Shown piece by piece: positions 1 to 12,091 of a stretch of 64,000 nt of DNA (the first letter of the stretch is position 1; each line of letters begins with the position of its first letter). This DNA is from Hyperoplus lanceolatus. Lineage: Eukaryota > Chordata > Actinopteri > Uranoscopiformes > Ammodytidae. The notes beneath the pieces were generated by a model, which made no database searches, had not been told where the DNA came from, and worked only from the letters and a program-made list of their open reading frames with translations. Location: contig CM049402.1 of assembly GCA_026929865.2 (NCBI GenBank), positions 26,295,001-26,359,000 on the forward strand. The letters run 5' to 3'. The position numbers and the translations under genes are program-made.

Positions 1-14
1 ACCTGGAGCCATAG

Positions 15-200
15 GCTTCTCAAATCGCGTTCCTGCGCCGCACTGAAATCTGCGACCAATACGGATATGTGACCATAGAGCATGCACGCGTGAACCGGAA
101 ATCGGACTGGGTGTACGACCAGATCAAATGCAGTAATAAAAACTATATAAAAAAGTATTTCTTTGCACAGATGGTCTTGTTTGCTGTTAAAGGTAATTTA
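15..200 (+). other. Exon-like open segment at window edge
   Basis: An in-frame stop (TAG, 12-14) ends in an AG, and directly after it a frame stays open from 15 to a TGA at about 200. The first 40 or so codons use mixed, GC-containing codons and read as a plausible protein segment rich in R, D, Y and E, including DQYGYVTIEHARVN. After about 130 the sequence turns AT-rich and the translation looks random, so any real coding part probably ends near there. No clear splice donor is visible. The window begins only 14 bases upstream, so no polypyrimidine tract can be judged. I do not recognise the family. It could be a terminal exon of a host gene or chance. Confidence 0.25.
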
Positions 201-459
201 TGATTATGAGAGGAAACATGAGGCTGTTTAAAATATATTTAAACAGATATTTAATGTTACTTGTTGCTGCTTTAACCATACTAGCGTATCAAGTAATTAC
301 GTACATGCATTTCGACGTATTCCCTGCTGACCGTCTGGGGTGGCTATGCAGTAAACACTATGGCAGCCGGTCGAGAAATAACTTGTTCAAATTTGATGTT
401 TCCATGTATGGTAATGCTGCTCAGGCAAGCTCCGGCTGCATGCCCCCACCTTCCTGAAA

Positions 460-3400
460 ATCTCCCGCTGCTGGAAGGAACCAATCACAACTGAGTGGGG
501 TTTGCAGCAGGGGGGGAGGGGCGGAGAAGCTCAAAGCAGTGTGTAGAGAGAGACTGCTGTGCTCGCAAGGGTAAGAGGACGATTGTCCCGAAAATCTACA
601 TAGTTTTCTGTGATGTGATTCGTGTCAGGTTGCTCTATAGCAGTTTTTAACAATAAATTAAGACCAGAAAAGTAGTATAATAGGATCTCTTTAAATAAAA
701 ATATAATTGAGTGCTGGTAAAAACAAAAATATCGGAGAAATTATGAAGGAGATACTGTGGAGGAAGTACTATTAATGTACTTCTCTATCCTCCTTCCCAA
801 CACCCACCTTATTTAACAGGCATCTTCATCAAGGTCTGGGCCCATTAAATACATCATTGGAGCGGTGATTAAAAATGAAACCGACTTAAATGTGGTAATC
901 AATCATTTAATAGGTTAACAGGCTTAAAATATCGTTGTGCTTTTTCAACCTGAGCCCACTGGGAGAAAAAAGAGAGTGAGAGAAGGGGGAGAGATACCTG
1001 GAAATCATCTGTGACATTTTTATGCCAAGACAAAATGTGATATTATTCCTATGGAGCAGTCTCCCGGGGTGCAGCTAGTGTGACTGAGTGGTGTTTCGGA
1101 TTAAATACTGTTTATTATGTAGAGTCTACCTGAAGTGGGAAAAGTGAAACTGACCGGGTATACATGTGAAATGCAAGAGATACATTCCACTAATTGCCCA
1201 TAACTGGAGCAATTACTGTGCAGCTACATGGAACCAATGCCATTTGAGCTTTAGAATGCACAGTGTGGGGCTTCATTTGAATGGGTACATGAATGCTTCT
1301 CATTGACAAGATGCTGTGCTCTGGATTCACACAGCGGTTAAGTGTGTGAATGCTGTACAGCAGAGAATGCTCTCCCACTGGTGTCACTCCACGCTTTCTT
1401 TCTACCCAAAAGGATATAAGATTACCAGCAAATATCATTCTTTTTTTCCTGTTTGGATCGGTAGATGAATATGACTCAAAATTTCAAAAGTGTTGCCTTT
1501 TACCATCTGTGCTAATTGCCACAGATGGATGATACAGACTGGCACTTCTCAAGTGTGATGTAACTTTGAATGTTATGTTGGTCTAAAGCTGTGAGAAAAA
1601 CAAACCAATTCCCGACTAGAATTTCTGAACATTAAATAGGTTTAGAAGGTGTTTAAAAACTTTACAAAATAAAGACGCCATATGTACTGTATATAACTTT
1701 GCATATTAAAAATGTAAATGGTGTATAGATGGATGCCGGAATATGTATGTTGACTATATGCATCATACCTTAGCAGAACCTAGCCATAATATGTCCTTAA
1801 TGCCTGATCTGGATGAATATGACCTCTACTGTGAGAATTCTTCAAGAAATATGTGATATACTTTTCACATATTCCAGGTACCCCTTCACTGTCCAATCAA
1901 ATAAAGACAAACATACTAACATAGCCAAATAGCCTGGCCATGCTAACAGGTATGTGGCACTGTGCTTTTCTACAGTGACAATGTCAGCTAACTGTTTATG
2001 CAAGTGACTTAGTGATGTTAAGTGGGTGTTTTTTTCCATGTGTACACACCCAATTACGCACTAAGCATACTTAATGTTGCTATTAAGACAAAAGAGATTT
2101 ATATTAGTATCCATATTTCAGTTATATTTTGACCTAACATTGTCAAGCTCATGAAGGCAGATCCACCTGAATATCATTATGATTCATTCTCCATAGACCA
2201 ATCCATTCAATATCTTTGTGGCTATTTCGAAAGATCAGCAGTAAAGATGCTTTAACAATGTGGATCAGCCACCCTCACACATGACCATGTGGGAGCAGCA
2301 GCACAATGCACCACAGTGTTATTCATTCATATCACATACATACATCCTCCCCAGTGATATCTCAGTCATTATTTCTGACCTTTGCTGCTGTTGATTGAGT
2401 TTATAGCACTCGCATGGAAACGGACTTCACAGGGTCCTTCTTCCCAATAAAACAAAGGAATAAAAACATCATATAGACATACACCTGCATTGTATTGTTA
2501 TTATTATAACTCCCCTACACCTATATTTTGAAATTAATGTTTTTACAGATTATACAACATACTAGTAACGTCAATTTCCATCTTCTCATGATACTCAATG
2601 GAAAAACTAGAAACTAAGTGGTTTTCCCAAAAAATTTAAAAATATATTGTGTTAATGTGTTGCCCTTCTAAATATATGATACACTAAACAAGAAACACCT
2701 AGTTGGTATTAATAATACAAGTAAGACACCTGATCTTTTCTCTGGACACTCCTTTCACCAGGCAATTTTGACACAGTTGTTACTGGCTACATAAATTACT
2801 TCTTATAAATGAATCGAACACACTCTGGTCCCCAATTCAATTTAACTGACCTTCAATGAAAAAAGACTGAATAATTAAATGAGAGAACTGCAATGTTTTA
2901 TTTTGGACAACACTCCTGATACATATCCCCAACCTTAGACTGAATGCAGGCTGTGGACAGAAAACAGAGCAGAAAATCCTAATTTAAAATCCAGCAAAAC
3001 AACACACAGAGGAGAAAATGTGACCAGTATTTGTTCAGAGTGTGATTGTAAAGCCAGATACACACATGCTATGTAAGACTTTGCATTAGTTGTGTACAAT
3101 ACATGACATTTCTGAGGAGAGGCCTTTGTTGATCAAGTCAAATGAGGTCAGGTAGAGAAAACAAGCCTGGCTATGCTCACTATTTATATAGACTGAACCC
3201 CACAGTCCGTTGGTGCATTGGAATACTTAAGTGTGGCAATCAGCACTGTCATACTGTTGTGAGAGACAACACAGCATATTTTTTTGTATAGTGTTATGTT
3301 TATTTTTGTCTAGAACGTTCTGGGAATCAAAATGGATAGGAAAAATAGGAGGAACATACATTTGCTGGGGACCATGAATATCAACATAACACAAATGCAA

Positions 3401-5818
3401 GGTAGTCGATTCGTTTTGGAGTTACACAGTAGAGAACGTATGTGTTGGTCATAGGGAAACTCTGACCAATTGATAATACAAAAGAAATGGTCAGGGATAT
3501 CAGTTTTAAGTACAGTTTTCAGAAGCCATGTCCCCTCTACTCCGGTGACTGATCACAATGATCAAACTAATGTCTTGTCACTCATTTTGTCATCCTGCCA
3601 TTTGCCAAACTTCAAATTGACGACTGAGAATTTTACAGAAACTGACACTTCCAGCATCACCAGCAGGTCAAATTATTTAATTTTTGAACAATCTCCACAA
3701 CTACTTGATAGATGGATTGAGACACAATGTTGTAGATACATATATTTTCTTTTGTGACAACTACCTTTCCTTTGTAACAACTCTTGAATGGATCGCCATG
3801 ACATTTGGCTCACACAATACAAGCTCCAATCAGGGTTAATTATACTAACTTTGGTAATCCTCTGGCTTTTCATCTGCCATCCGCATCAGGTCAAAAAGCT
3901 AATTAGTGCCATATTTGGTTTTATATGTGTGCCATATCTTGGTTTGTAAGTGAATATCTCCAATTCAAATTGCCTTTTCATGAGCTTTGACTGTTCTTTA
4001 TATTTAACGCTAATTAGCAGTCGAAAGTGCTGCATTTGTATGTCCGCATTTAGCTCAAAGCCCCGCTGTGCTGCATGGCTGCAGACTTTAACATATCCTT
4101 TCAGTTTAGGGTAAGACGATGGTCATAGGTAATTGCAATGTGTGTCATGCATTGGAGCTGGATGTTACCATTGGATAGAAAGATCTATAAGCACATGTTT
4201 AATTCATACCATGCATACCAATGCATTCACCCAATAAGAAGCAATTTAAATTACATAAAGTTGCTTGGTAAAGAGACTTGGTAATGGCAGTCTGAAGTGG
4301 ACTGTGTGTAGTTAAACAATGTTGTTAATGGAGAGTTGAACACTCTTTGAGGCATGCATAGTATACCCACCATTGGTAAATGTGTGTGTTCAGAGTCAGT
4401 GTGACTTTGTCTTTACTGTGATTATGCAAATGCAATTAGAGTCTCTTTATCTGTTCAAAGGCTCCAGGATAAAAGCGAGGCAGACTTGACCTGATACACA
4501 TCCCATCTTTTGTCCTGTGTTCAGCACAAGAATACCAATGTTCCTGCATTAACCCACAGAGACGGTGGGTGAGCGCTGGAAAAAAAAGAAAGGGAAAAAA
4601 AACACTGAAAGTGTCAGCATTGAGTTAGCGCCCTTGATAATGGAAGCAAGAAAGGGAGTGTGTGTGTCAGAAAAAAGGTGCTAATTTCTGAAGTCAAATC
4701 AATATAAGGGAGATAAGTAAAGAGAATGTTAATGAGTTGTAGATATGGAGGCGGCCTGTGTTTTGCATGTGGGTAGTACATCACACACACCATCAGAGAG
4801 GGCTGTCTACGTACTGCCGAACTCAACTTAACCTCACCCCTGCTGCTACTTGTTTTGATGTGCTTTCACTTCTAAATAATCTTCCACTATGAATCAAATT
4901 TCAATTGACCTATTTACACTTAAAGAGGTTAATTTCATAACTGGATGTGCCTAACTTTACTCCAAAACAAAAAAATATATACATTCTCAATATTCTTTAA
5001 ATTATTGAAATATGGTGCTGGGCTCATTGATGGGCATGACATATTCCTGAGAAATATAACAAACATTTCCAAACACAAATGATAAATGTTTTACGTTGAT
5101 TTGATTGACTATGGTTGACTTAATAAAAGAACATGTTAATGTACAGCATGTAACAACCTCTGCAGCTTCTAATGAAATTGTAGACGGTATGTCAATTCAA
5201 GTCTCAATTTCAGGCTGAATTATGAAATATTACCAAGGTCTGATTTTGAAGCTAATGTGTGCAATTTTCCAGGTTGTATTTGCTTAGTTACTACTTGAAT
5301 TAAACAGTAATTGTGTGTAGTGTCAACCAACACAATGTAGTCATATATTCTGCCAGTTTGTATACAACATCCCATTATTTATTTCAAATCCAAATGAAAG
5401 CAAACGTTGGAACATTAATGACTTTATCCCTCTAATACAATATGTAACTACAAAGCTATATGCCACTTCCCCTATGATTCTTACCATTTATAATGTTGCC
5501 TTTGTGTATGTTTTGGATTTCCTATCTTATTAATATTTTTTGCATTTTTTGCATTTGCACTCGTCATATGTTAGTCTGCCACTGGGATAAATAGAGCTTT
5601 TAGTAGGCTTTATTCAGCCACCACCGAACCATATCATTTAAACCCACCCTGCCTAATGAAACACACTATATCAATACAATGTGGCAGTAATGTCAGTAAA
5701 CAAATAGTTGCCTTCATATAGTCTGTTTATTCTATAAATATTTTTGTTAGTGAGAGCTCTTTTCAGTTTCTGGAAAAGTGACATTTAATCAGCGGAGGGG
5801 ATAAATACACAGAACATC
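460..5818. other. Single-copy noncoding DNA, no gene seen
   Basis: AT-rich intergenic or intronic-type sequence. The open frames here are short and have no recognisable domains. No terminal inverted repeats, tRNA-like or LINE-tail sequences were recognised. Some stretches, for example around 4000-4450 with ATGCAAAT-like and homeobox-type ATTA motifs, have the even base composition often seen in fish conserved noncoding elements. That cannot be tested from one sequence. Confidence 0.6.
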
Positions 5819-5821
5819 TTA

Positions 5822-6807
5822 GGGTGTATTCACACATGCCGTGTTTAGTTCGGTTGAAACGAACTCAGATGCACTTCTGCCTTCAACGCATCTATCAGGC
5901 AGGTGTGAATACAGCAATCCACCGGGCGGACCAAACAAAGCTCCGAGCCCAGCTGGTGTCTCGGTGCGTTTCCAAGCCTCTGCTGCAGTTCGTTTGTGGT
6001 GTGATTGTCCGGACTCGATCCGACCCAAATGAGGGGCGTGCCTTTTCTTTCTTTTCTTTTAAATAAATGCCGTCAGCTTCACATTATGGGAAAGTGTTGT
6101 TGCCATTGTTAGGACGATAAGTTGTGGTTTGACCGGGAGCCCAGAACAATATATTACATTTGATCGAGAGGCGCATAAACAGCTGAACGTGTTCAGCGAT
6201 CAGATGAAGGAGAGGGGAGCGCTCTCCACAGTGCCAACAGGTTCACGCTGCGCAAGAAATGTGTGTTTTTATTTTGCTTCCCATGTACGGGACCGTCAAT
6301 ACCCCGTGTCAGTTTGGAGCTGAACGCGCCGACCCAGCTGATACACAGCTTAATCAGCTGAGTGTCAGCTTGAGCCTATTCTTCTCGCGTGACGCGTCCA
6401 GCACCAAAACTACAGTAAAAATGATATTTCACATTGTAGGCTACACGCCACATAACGTTGCATTGACATAGGGCTACATATTATAACCATATGAAACAAC
6501 AATAATCCGATGTTTTCCTCTTTATTTATAGGTTAGATGTTGGCCATTTTATTATTTTTAACCCCATATTATATCAATGATATATATTTCGTAGTTTTAA
6601 CTTCGTGCTTCCTGTTTCTCTCCACCCCAGAATGTCTGTCCAATGAATGAATAACCTCAGATCACGTGTGGTTTTGCTTCGTAATGCTGGTTCACTTGCA
6701 AAAGGGGCAATATGAAAGTGGACCACACCAAACAAAAAAAATCAAAACTCCATTTGGTCTGGACCAAAGCAAGTGAACTAGCGGACTTTCCCAGTGTGAA
6801 TACACCC
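5822..6807. mobile_element. Harbinger-like non-autonomous DNA transposon
   Basis: The ends form an inverted repeat (GGGTGTATTCACAC at the left, GTGTGAATACACCC at the right). They are flanked by a 3 bp direct repeat TTA at 5819-5821 and 6808-6810. A TTA/TWA target duplication with a G-rich terminus is typical of the PIF/Harbinger superfamily. The 986 bp interior has subterminal motifs related to each other (a TCGGTTGAAACGAAC-type block near the left end, GGTCTGGACCAAAGC near the right end). It contains no transposase-like open frame, so this is a non-autonomous copy. Confidence 0.8.
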
Positions 6808-7123
6808 TTAATCCGCAAAAGGCAATACCTTTTTTTTCAAAATTAGAATATGCATCTTGCTTGAAAGATACACTTATGTCTGAATTGATCAAATCATGTG
6901 TTACTTTTTTTATATGGAGCCCTCATAAACCCTGCATTGGTCATTTGTGGGTATGAATATGTGGCCAATGAGTCACTTATTGTTAGGATAAATATAATTT
7001 AGGCCATATTTTTCTATAAACAACATGTAAAAGTTGCTTTATAGCTGCTGTGCTTCTACTGTCCTGCCCTAAGTACAGCCCAATGTGAATTAATGGATAT
7101 ATTTTAACACGCGTTAAGATATA

Positions 7124-8380
7124 GGGGAGAACGGGGTAATCTGAGCCACTTTTTACATTTGCTCCCCTCTAAGCGAGCTAAAATGATGTATCACTCAAAT
7201 TTACACATTTCCCATTAATTCAGGATGTTTCCTAGAAATGGGCATTAGCAGATTTTTTTCAAGACAATGAGCAGTGAAAATATGATTGTTTTAAAAAAAG
7301 TTGTCATGTGGCTCACTTTACCCCAGCTGTGGGGTAAACTGATCCACTTACTTTTTCCACTCTTTTTTCTTCAACTACCATAACAACACATATTGTAACA
7401 GTAAGAATCCTGAAAGCTAGCCACACATTCCAGAACTAATGTTGGACTAGTAAAAGAATGATGGGGTTTGGTCAATTAAGCAAAGCAAATGTCCTAAACA
7501 CTTGAAAGTAACTCCGAACAAAATCACATACAACATATTATAATTCAAAAGGTTTTAATAAGATTCAAATGAAAGCTATAACCAGTTAGATTAGAACACA
7601 GTCTGGGGGTCAGAACACAGGAACCTTAGAGCCAGCTTGTGTCTGGGGGTCAAAGCATAGGAAAATCAGAATCAGCGAGAACAGCCTGGGCCTCAGAACA
7701 CAGGAGAAGACCCAACTGGATTATAACAACATCTGGATTATCAACATCATACTCTATATCTAGGCCTACTCTACATTCTAGCCCTGAAGGTTACAGGGAA
7801 AGATGAGAAGGTGCTCTTTCCGTGTGGTTGCCCCAGGTCATCTTCCTGGTGTATTTCCTTGGCATGATGGCTTTTCTACAATGTGTATTACATTAAAATA
7901 AAACATATGTCATGTAATATTACATTAGAATATGTTTAAGACTAAACTTAACTTGTGCCTCATGGTGGGGGAAAGTGAGACAGTGGCTCACTTTCCCCCA
8001 CAGCATTTGGCTCACTTTCCCCCACCACCACAATTTGAGATAAAACTACCTATCTTAGCATTTCAGGCTAATCTTTAGCTAATATCATCACATGGTTTTT
8101 ATATGTTGGTAGTTCATCAACACGTATGATACAAGTTTTTCTACGTGAATACATTTGCTTTGGCACAACAGTTGATTAAGTTGACAGCAAGAACATTTAC
8201 TTTTACATGCAAAATACCTATTTTGGTGAGAAAAACACACCATGAGGTCCTCTCTTTCAGGGCCAGGGAAATGAGAGGGGCTTGAAAACATATATCTCAC
8301 ATGACCACAAATGTTTTCCGTTGCCTAGATACAGGGGGTGGCTCACATTACCCGATGCCTCAGATTCCCCCGTTCTCCCC
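7124..8380 (-). mobile_element. Pogo-like deleted DNA transposon (TA target)
   Basis: Terminal inverted repeats begin GGGGAGAACGGGG and end CCCCCGTTCTCCCC, with TA directly outside each end (7122-7123, 8381-8382). The interior repeats motifs such as GGCTCACTTTCCCCCAC in both orientations. On the minus strand, ATG at 7865 opens a short frame starting MPRKYTRK, which resembles the amino terminus of fish pogo/Tigger-type (jerky-like) transposases but stops after 24 codons. The rest of the transposase is missing. I infer an internally deleted pogo-family element. The superfamily call rests on the TA duplication and this short relic only. Confidence 0.65.
7791..7865 (-). pseudogene. Relic of pogo-like transposase N-terminus
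   Basis: A 24-codon minus-strand frame beginning MPRKYTRKMTWGNH. The M-P-R-x-Y-x-R-K pattern is a familiar opening of pogo/Tigger-type transposases in fish genomes, where a helix-turn-helix DNA-binding domain should follow. Here a stop ends the frame and no downstream domain is visible. It lies inside a TA-flanked inverted-repeat element, which fits a decayed transposase start. Confidence 0.4.
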
Positions 8381-8390
8381 TATATATATA

Positions 8391-8580
8391 TTTTTTTTTT
8401 TAAAGATATTTTTTGGGCATTTGTATGCTTTATTGATAGGGCAGAGAGACAGAGGTCAAATGGGGCAGAGAGGGGAGTGACATGCAGAGAATGACCGTGG
8501 GTGGGAATCGAACCCGGGTCTGCTGCTGGGCCCGGCCCGGGGGTGGGACGCCCTACCAACTGAGCTAAGGGCGCCCCCAG
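8391..8580 (-). mobile_element. tRNA-derived SINE, copy 1
   Basis: Read on the minus strand, this begins with a tRNA-like head: an A-box-like TAGCTCAGTTGGTAGG at about 8552-8567 and a B-box GGTTCGATTCC at about 8506-8516. It continues through a body with CTCTGTCTCTCTGCC and AATAAAGCATACAAATGCCC and ends in an A-rich tail (T-run on the plus strand at 8391-8403). A second copy of the same family lies at 35293-35480. A 10 bp target duplication is present (8581-8590 with 7113-7122). Such elements are transcribed by RNA polymerase III from the internal boxes and moved by a LINE. Whether this copy is active is unknown. Confidence 0.85.
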
Positions 8581-8590
8581 GTTAAGATAT

Positions 8591-8946
8591 TTTTGGCTAC
8601 TAAACAGAGCAACTTTATCATTCACTTTGAGTTTGTTTGTGTATCCAACTGTTGCATGTAGCTGCAATTGCCATTCTTATTTATTTATTCTTATCATATT
8701 TAAGCCTGCAATTCCTCCTCCTCAAAAAAAGAAATTGCTTTAATTGCTAAATGCTAAATGCTCCACTATGTAGCAGACTATAAGGCAGAAGAAGCTACTT
8801 TAAATTCTTGAAAAGCGCGATATACCGGTGTGGCAGAAACAGCCACATGGAAGTGAGTGGAAGTAGAACCTGGAAGTGGATAAACTGTGTTGATGAGCAA
8901 AGGCAGGTGTGTGCAGGTAGGCGGAATCCAGATGAGAGGCTGGAGC

Positions 8947-8947
<1 letters not shown>
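8591..8947. other. Noncoding, nothing recognised
   Basis: Single-copy sequence between the SINE and a CA microsatellite. No coding frame or element ends seen. Confidence 0.5.

Positions 8948-9017
<70 letters not shown>
8948..9017. repeat. (CA)n microsatellite
   Basis: About 35 uninterrupted CA units. Open frames across it are simply translations of the dinucleotide repeat. Confidence 0.97.
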
Positions 9018-9018
<1 letters not shown>

Positions 9019-9657
9019 AGGGACATTGAAGAAACAGGCGGAGAAGGGAACACAGGGAAGCTCAGGGGAAAGACAGGGACACAGCGATGGCCATGAAAAA
9101 CAGCTGGCTGCTGCAGTTGCTGGAAACAGTGGCTGATAAAAAGCAACTGAACCAAAACAATGAATAACAAAAGAAAACAATGAGCAGAAAGAGGCTCAGA
9201 GCTCAGAAGAGTTGAGGGGAACTGCATAGTTGGTGACAGATATCTTGGTTTCTCCCTGTAGGTGACAGCTTTTACATTAGACATAGTTATTCCATCCATT
9301 GTTGAGATTTATTAAAAAAGGATTTGTGCAGCTTGACATAAGTGTAACCCACACACAGTTGTTTTGGAATCAAAATTAATGTTTGGCCTCCAGTGTAGGT
9401 CATTTAGAAAGAAAGCTTTTTGAAAGTGCCCCCACTATTTTCGGTTTCCCAGGATGCCTTAGGGAGAATTGAGCTGTGTGTGTGCTGAAAAGTTGTGGTG
9501 GCAGTGCTCAGTGCTTGGTTAACTATATGAGTAATGAGTGAAAAAGACCAATTTATCAAATCAGCTTCAACTCATTGACTTTCTGCTTATAAGACAGGAA
9601 TGAGCTACCGTTAAGCTGCCGTTAAGGAACATTAGGGAGATATAACCGACAGCAGTA

Positions 9658-9789
<132 letters not shown>

Positions 9790-11308
9790 CGGAAATGGTC
9801 CAGTGTTTAAACTATAGGTTTTCTTTCACTTTAGTATATGATTTTAAAATAATCCAAATTCCACTGTTGAGTAAACATTATTCTCCATCAAAATCAATGA
9901 GTGAACCCCTAAATGGTCATTTGTTACTCAATTAGATTTGATATATTTGTTGCCTGTCTTGTTGTTTAGCATTTTTTAACAGGCACCAGTATTATGGCTA
10001 ATGGGGTTTCTGACCAAATTTTATTTTTCAAGTGGAATGTTGAAAGCTTCAACTAACTTAGTACTTTTAAGTCAGGTTTTTCCTTCAATTTATAACCTGT
10101 ATATTGTTTCGAATTGAGCTGTAATAGTAGTAGCGTTTTATATATTCTGCCTCGATGGCTGCTTTGTCATGGCTTTATCAGCTGCATTTCCAATGAGCAG
10201 CATAATGTATTTAAACACCCTTTGCTTTTTCATAAATTTCAGTTAAATCAGGCAACACACAAAAGGCATGTGAACCGAGTCTTGTCAAATAAAGAGGGGA
10301 ACCCATTCAACTGATCTTCAAATTGAATCAAACAATAAGTCACACAAGGCAGTCATTGAGATTATTCAGATTTTTTCGCAGCTTTGTTATTTTCATATGT
10401 GCAGCGCCCCCCCACAGCCACAACTGCTATCCAGCTCACAATAGTGCCACTGGAAACGGGCGGCATCGTTTCAATGCCGAGTGCCATAGATGACTCATGC
10501 CTTATTTAACAAGGCGGCCTCTCTCTGAACAAGCTCAGCTGGCAAAATAGATGAGGGAGCCCTTGAGAAAATGAGCACAGAGGAAATATAAAATGGTAGA
10601 TAGTCAGCAGGTTGTTATCCCTCCCTCTTCTTAGCTTTTGGCAGAAGAAGACGCTGGTACTCGCACCTCGCAGGGCGCACTCTCTCCGAGGAGACTTCAT
10701 TTTGTCCCCGCTGGATAGCGGCTCCGGCCAAAATGACATAGAGCGAAATGCAACGTGACAGCAGCAACAACTATGGGGGGAGGGAGGAGGCGGTGTGTGT
10801 TAGGGTGTTTGTGTGTGCATGGCATTTGAAGATTGTTTTGTGTGGGGGAGGGGGCAGTGATACTAGAAAGTGTCATCTGTTGGTGTACTGGGATGATGCA
10901 AAGATGTGAGTACATTTCCGGTTACTTTTATGTATTGACATGCACTAAATGTGTTTTTCTGGTGTGTGTGTGTTGAGGTAGGATGTGCATTGTGTCTTTA
11001 GCATGCAGGTTCAAGTTCACGTTATCCAGCTCATATGACCTATCGTTATCATATGACGTTAACCATTTATATGGCTTTAATTGCTAATATTTAGGGTCAA
11101 GTTAGGCTTGGGAATAGTTTCACTATGTTTTCACTTCCAATACTACTTACTAAGGTAATACTTTAGGTTAAACATGGACAGTCAAGGACATACTAAAGCG
11201 GAGAGGAATAGTGTTCAAGGAAATTCTCATAGGAGTCAACCCCAGAACAACCTGGGTCCTCCTCAAACCTTTTCAGTCAGTCACCCTTCAACCTTTTCAG
11301 TCAGTCAC
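9790..11308. other. Single-copy noncoding DNA
   Basis: No element ends or convincing coding frame. The stretch 10385-10740 is GC-richer and less simple than its surroundings, a candidate regulatory or exon-proximal segment. I see no splice-bounded frame there. Confidence 0.45.
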
Positions 11309-11392
11309 CCCCTAAAGCACTTTGAGTGGCCTTGTGTTTGAATTGTGCTATATAAATAAACTTGCCTTGCCTTGCCTTGCCTTGCCTTGCCC
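11309..11392 (+). mobile_element. LINE 3-prime tail fragment
   Basis: The sequence TAAAGCACTTTGAGTGGCC, then GTGCTATATAAATAAA, is followed by short tandem CTTGC units (about 11362-11391). This layout is the usual 3-prime end of fish L2/CR1/Rex-type non-LTR retrotransposons, which end in short tandem repeats rather than poly-A. Only the tail is present, a 5-prime truncated copy. The family is not assigned with confidence. Confidence 0.55.
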
Positions 11393-12091
11393 ACACTACT
11401 TAATTACACGTAAAACATTCCCCATTCAGGCTAGGAAAACACCATGGTGGACACCTTTTATTTCCCATCCACAGTCGTGATATAATACGGCTGCGTAGTT
11501 GTCTTGTATGCACACTGCATTCCCGCCACCTCCGGTTGACCAAAGAGACGCTAGGGTTTGCCTCAAGGTCGTGGTAAAGTGAAGTTAATGTTTTCAATAA
11601 AGCCTGGGGGCTCTCTCATGGCAAATAGAAACAGAGCAGAGGAGGCTGGGTGGACTATTTGTTTAGATACTAATGGTTTCCATTATGGTGGAGGGGAGTA
11701 TTATAGCGTGACCCTAAACTGTCCTTGGAAAAACCCCAAAGTCCACCCAACTGCACATACTGCACTATGGATGATCCCTGCTTCTCTCTTCTGTTGCTCT
11801 CCCTCGTATATTTGCTCTGTCACTTTCTTTCCTCTTTGTAGATGTCATTATGATTGTATTTTTTTGCAGGTTTACTGCTCCACAAGATAACATATCCTGT
11901 TACAGGAGGAAAGCTCAGAGGAGTTGCCGGAAAGAATGCATGGGAAGGATTAAGGAAGCTTTCTGAGGCTGACCATCTTCCCTCAGGCTTGATATGGAGC
12001 TTACATGTGTCAGGCAGGAGCAGCAATGATTTGTTAGCTTGTTCTGCGCCACCTCAGTCAGGTCAAACTGAAGGAATTCTCTCAAGCCCAG

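Larger units (their letters stand above)
7113..8590. repeat. SINE target-site duplication pair, split by a nested transposon
   Basis: The 10-mer GTTAAGATAT occurs at 7113-7122 and again at 8581-8590. The right copy abuts the tRNA-like head of the SINE. The left copy is now separated from the SINE poly-T end by the TA-flanked element at 7124-8380. This shows the SINE inserted first and the pogo-like element later jumped into the TATA between the left duplication and the SINE tail. Confidence 0.7.

Noticed and set aside
5819-6471. Overlapping 60-80 aa frames inside the Harbinger-like element
   Set aside because: Frames on both strands overlap, have no transposase motif and end at random stops.
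8500-8578. tRNA gene on the minus strand
   Set aside because: The A and B boxes belong to the head of a SINE with a body, tail and target duplication. The cloverleaf is not complete and the GGGCCC-rich middle does not fit a tRNA.
8778-9299. 173 aa and other frames across the CA repeat
   Set aside because: Alternating V/C or H/T residues are translation of the microsatellite, and the flanks show no domain.
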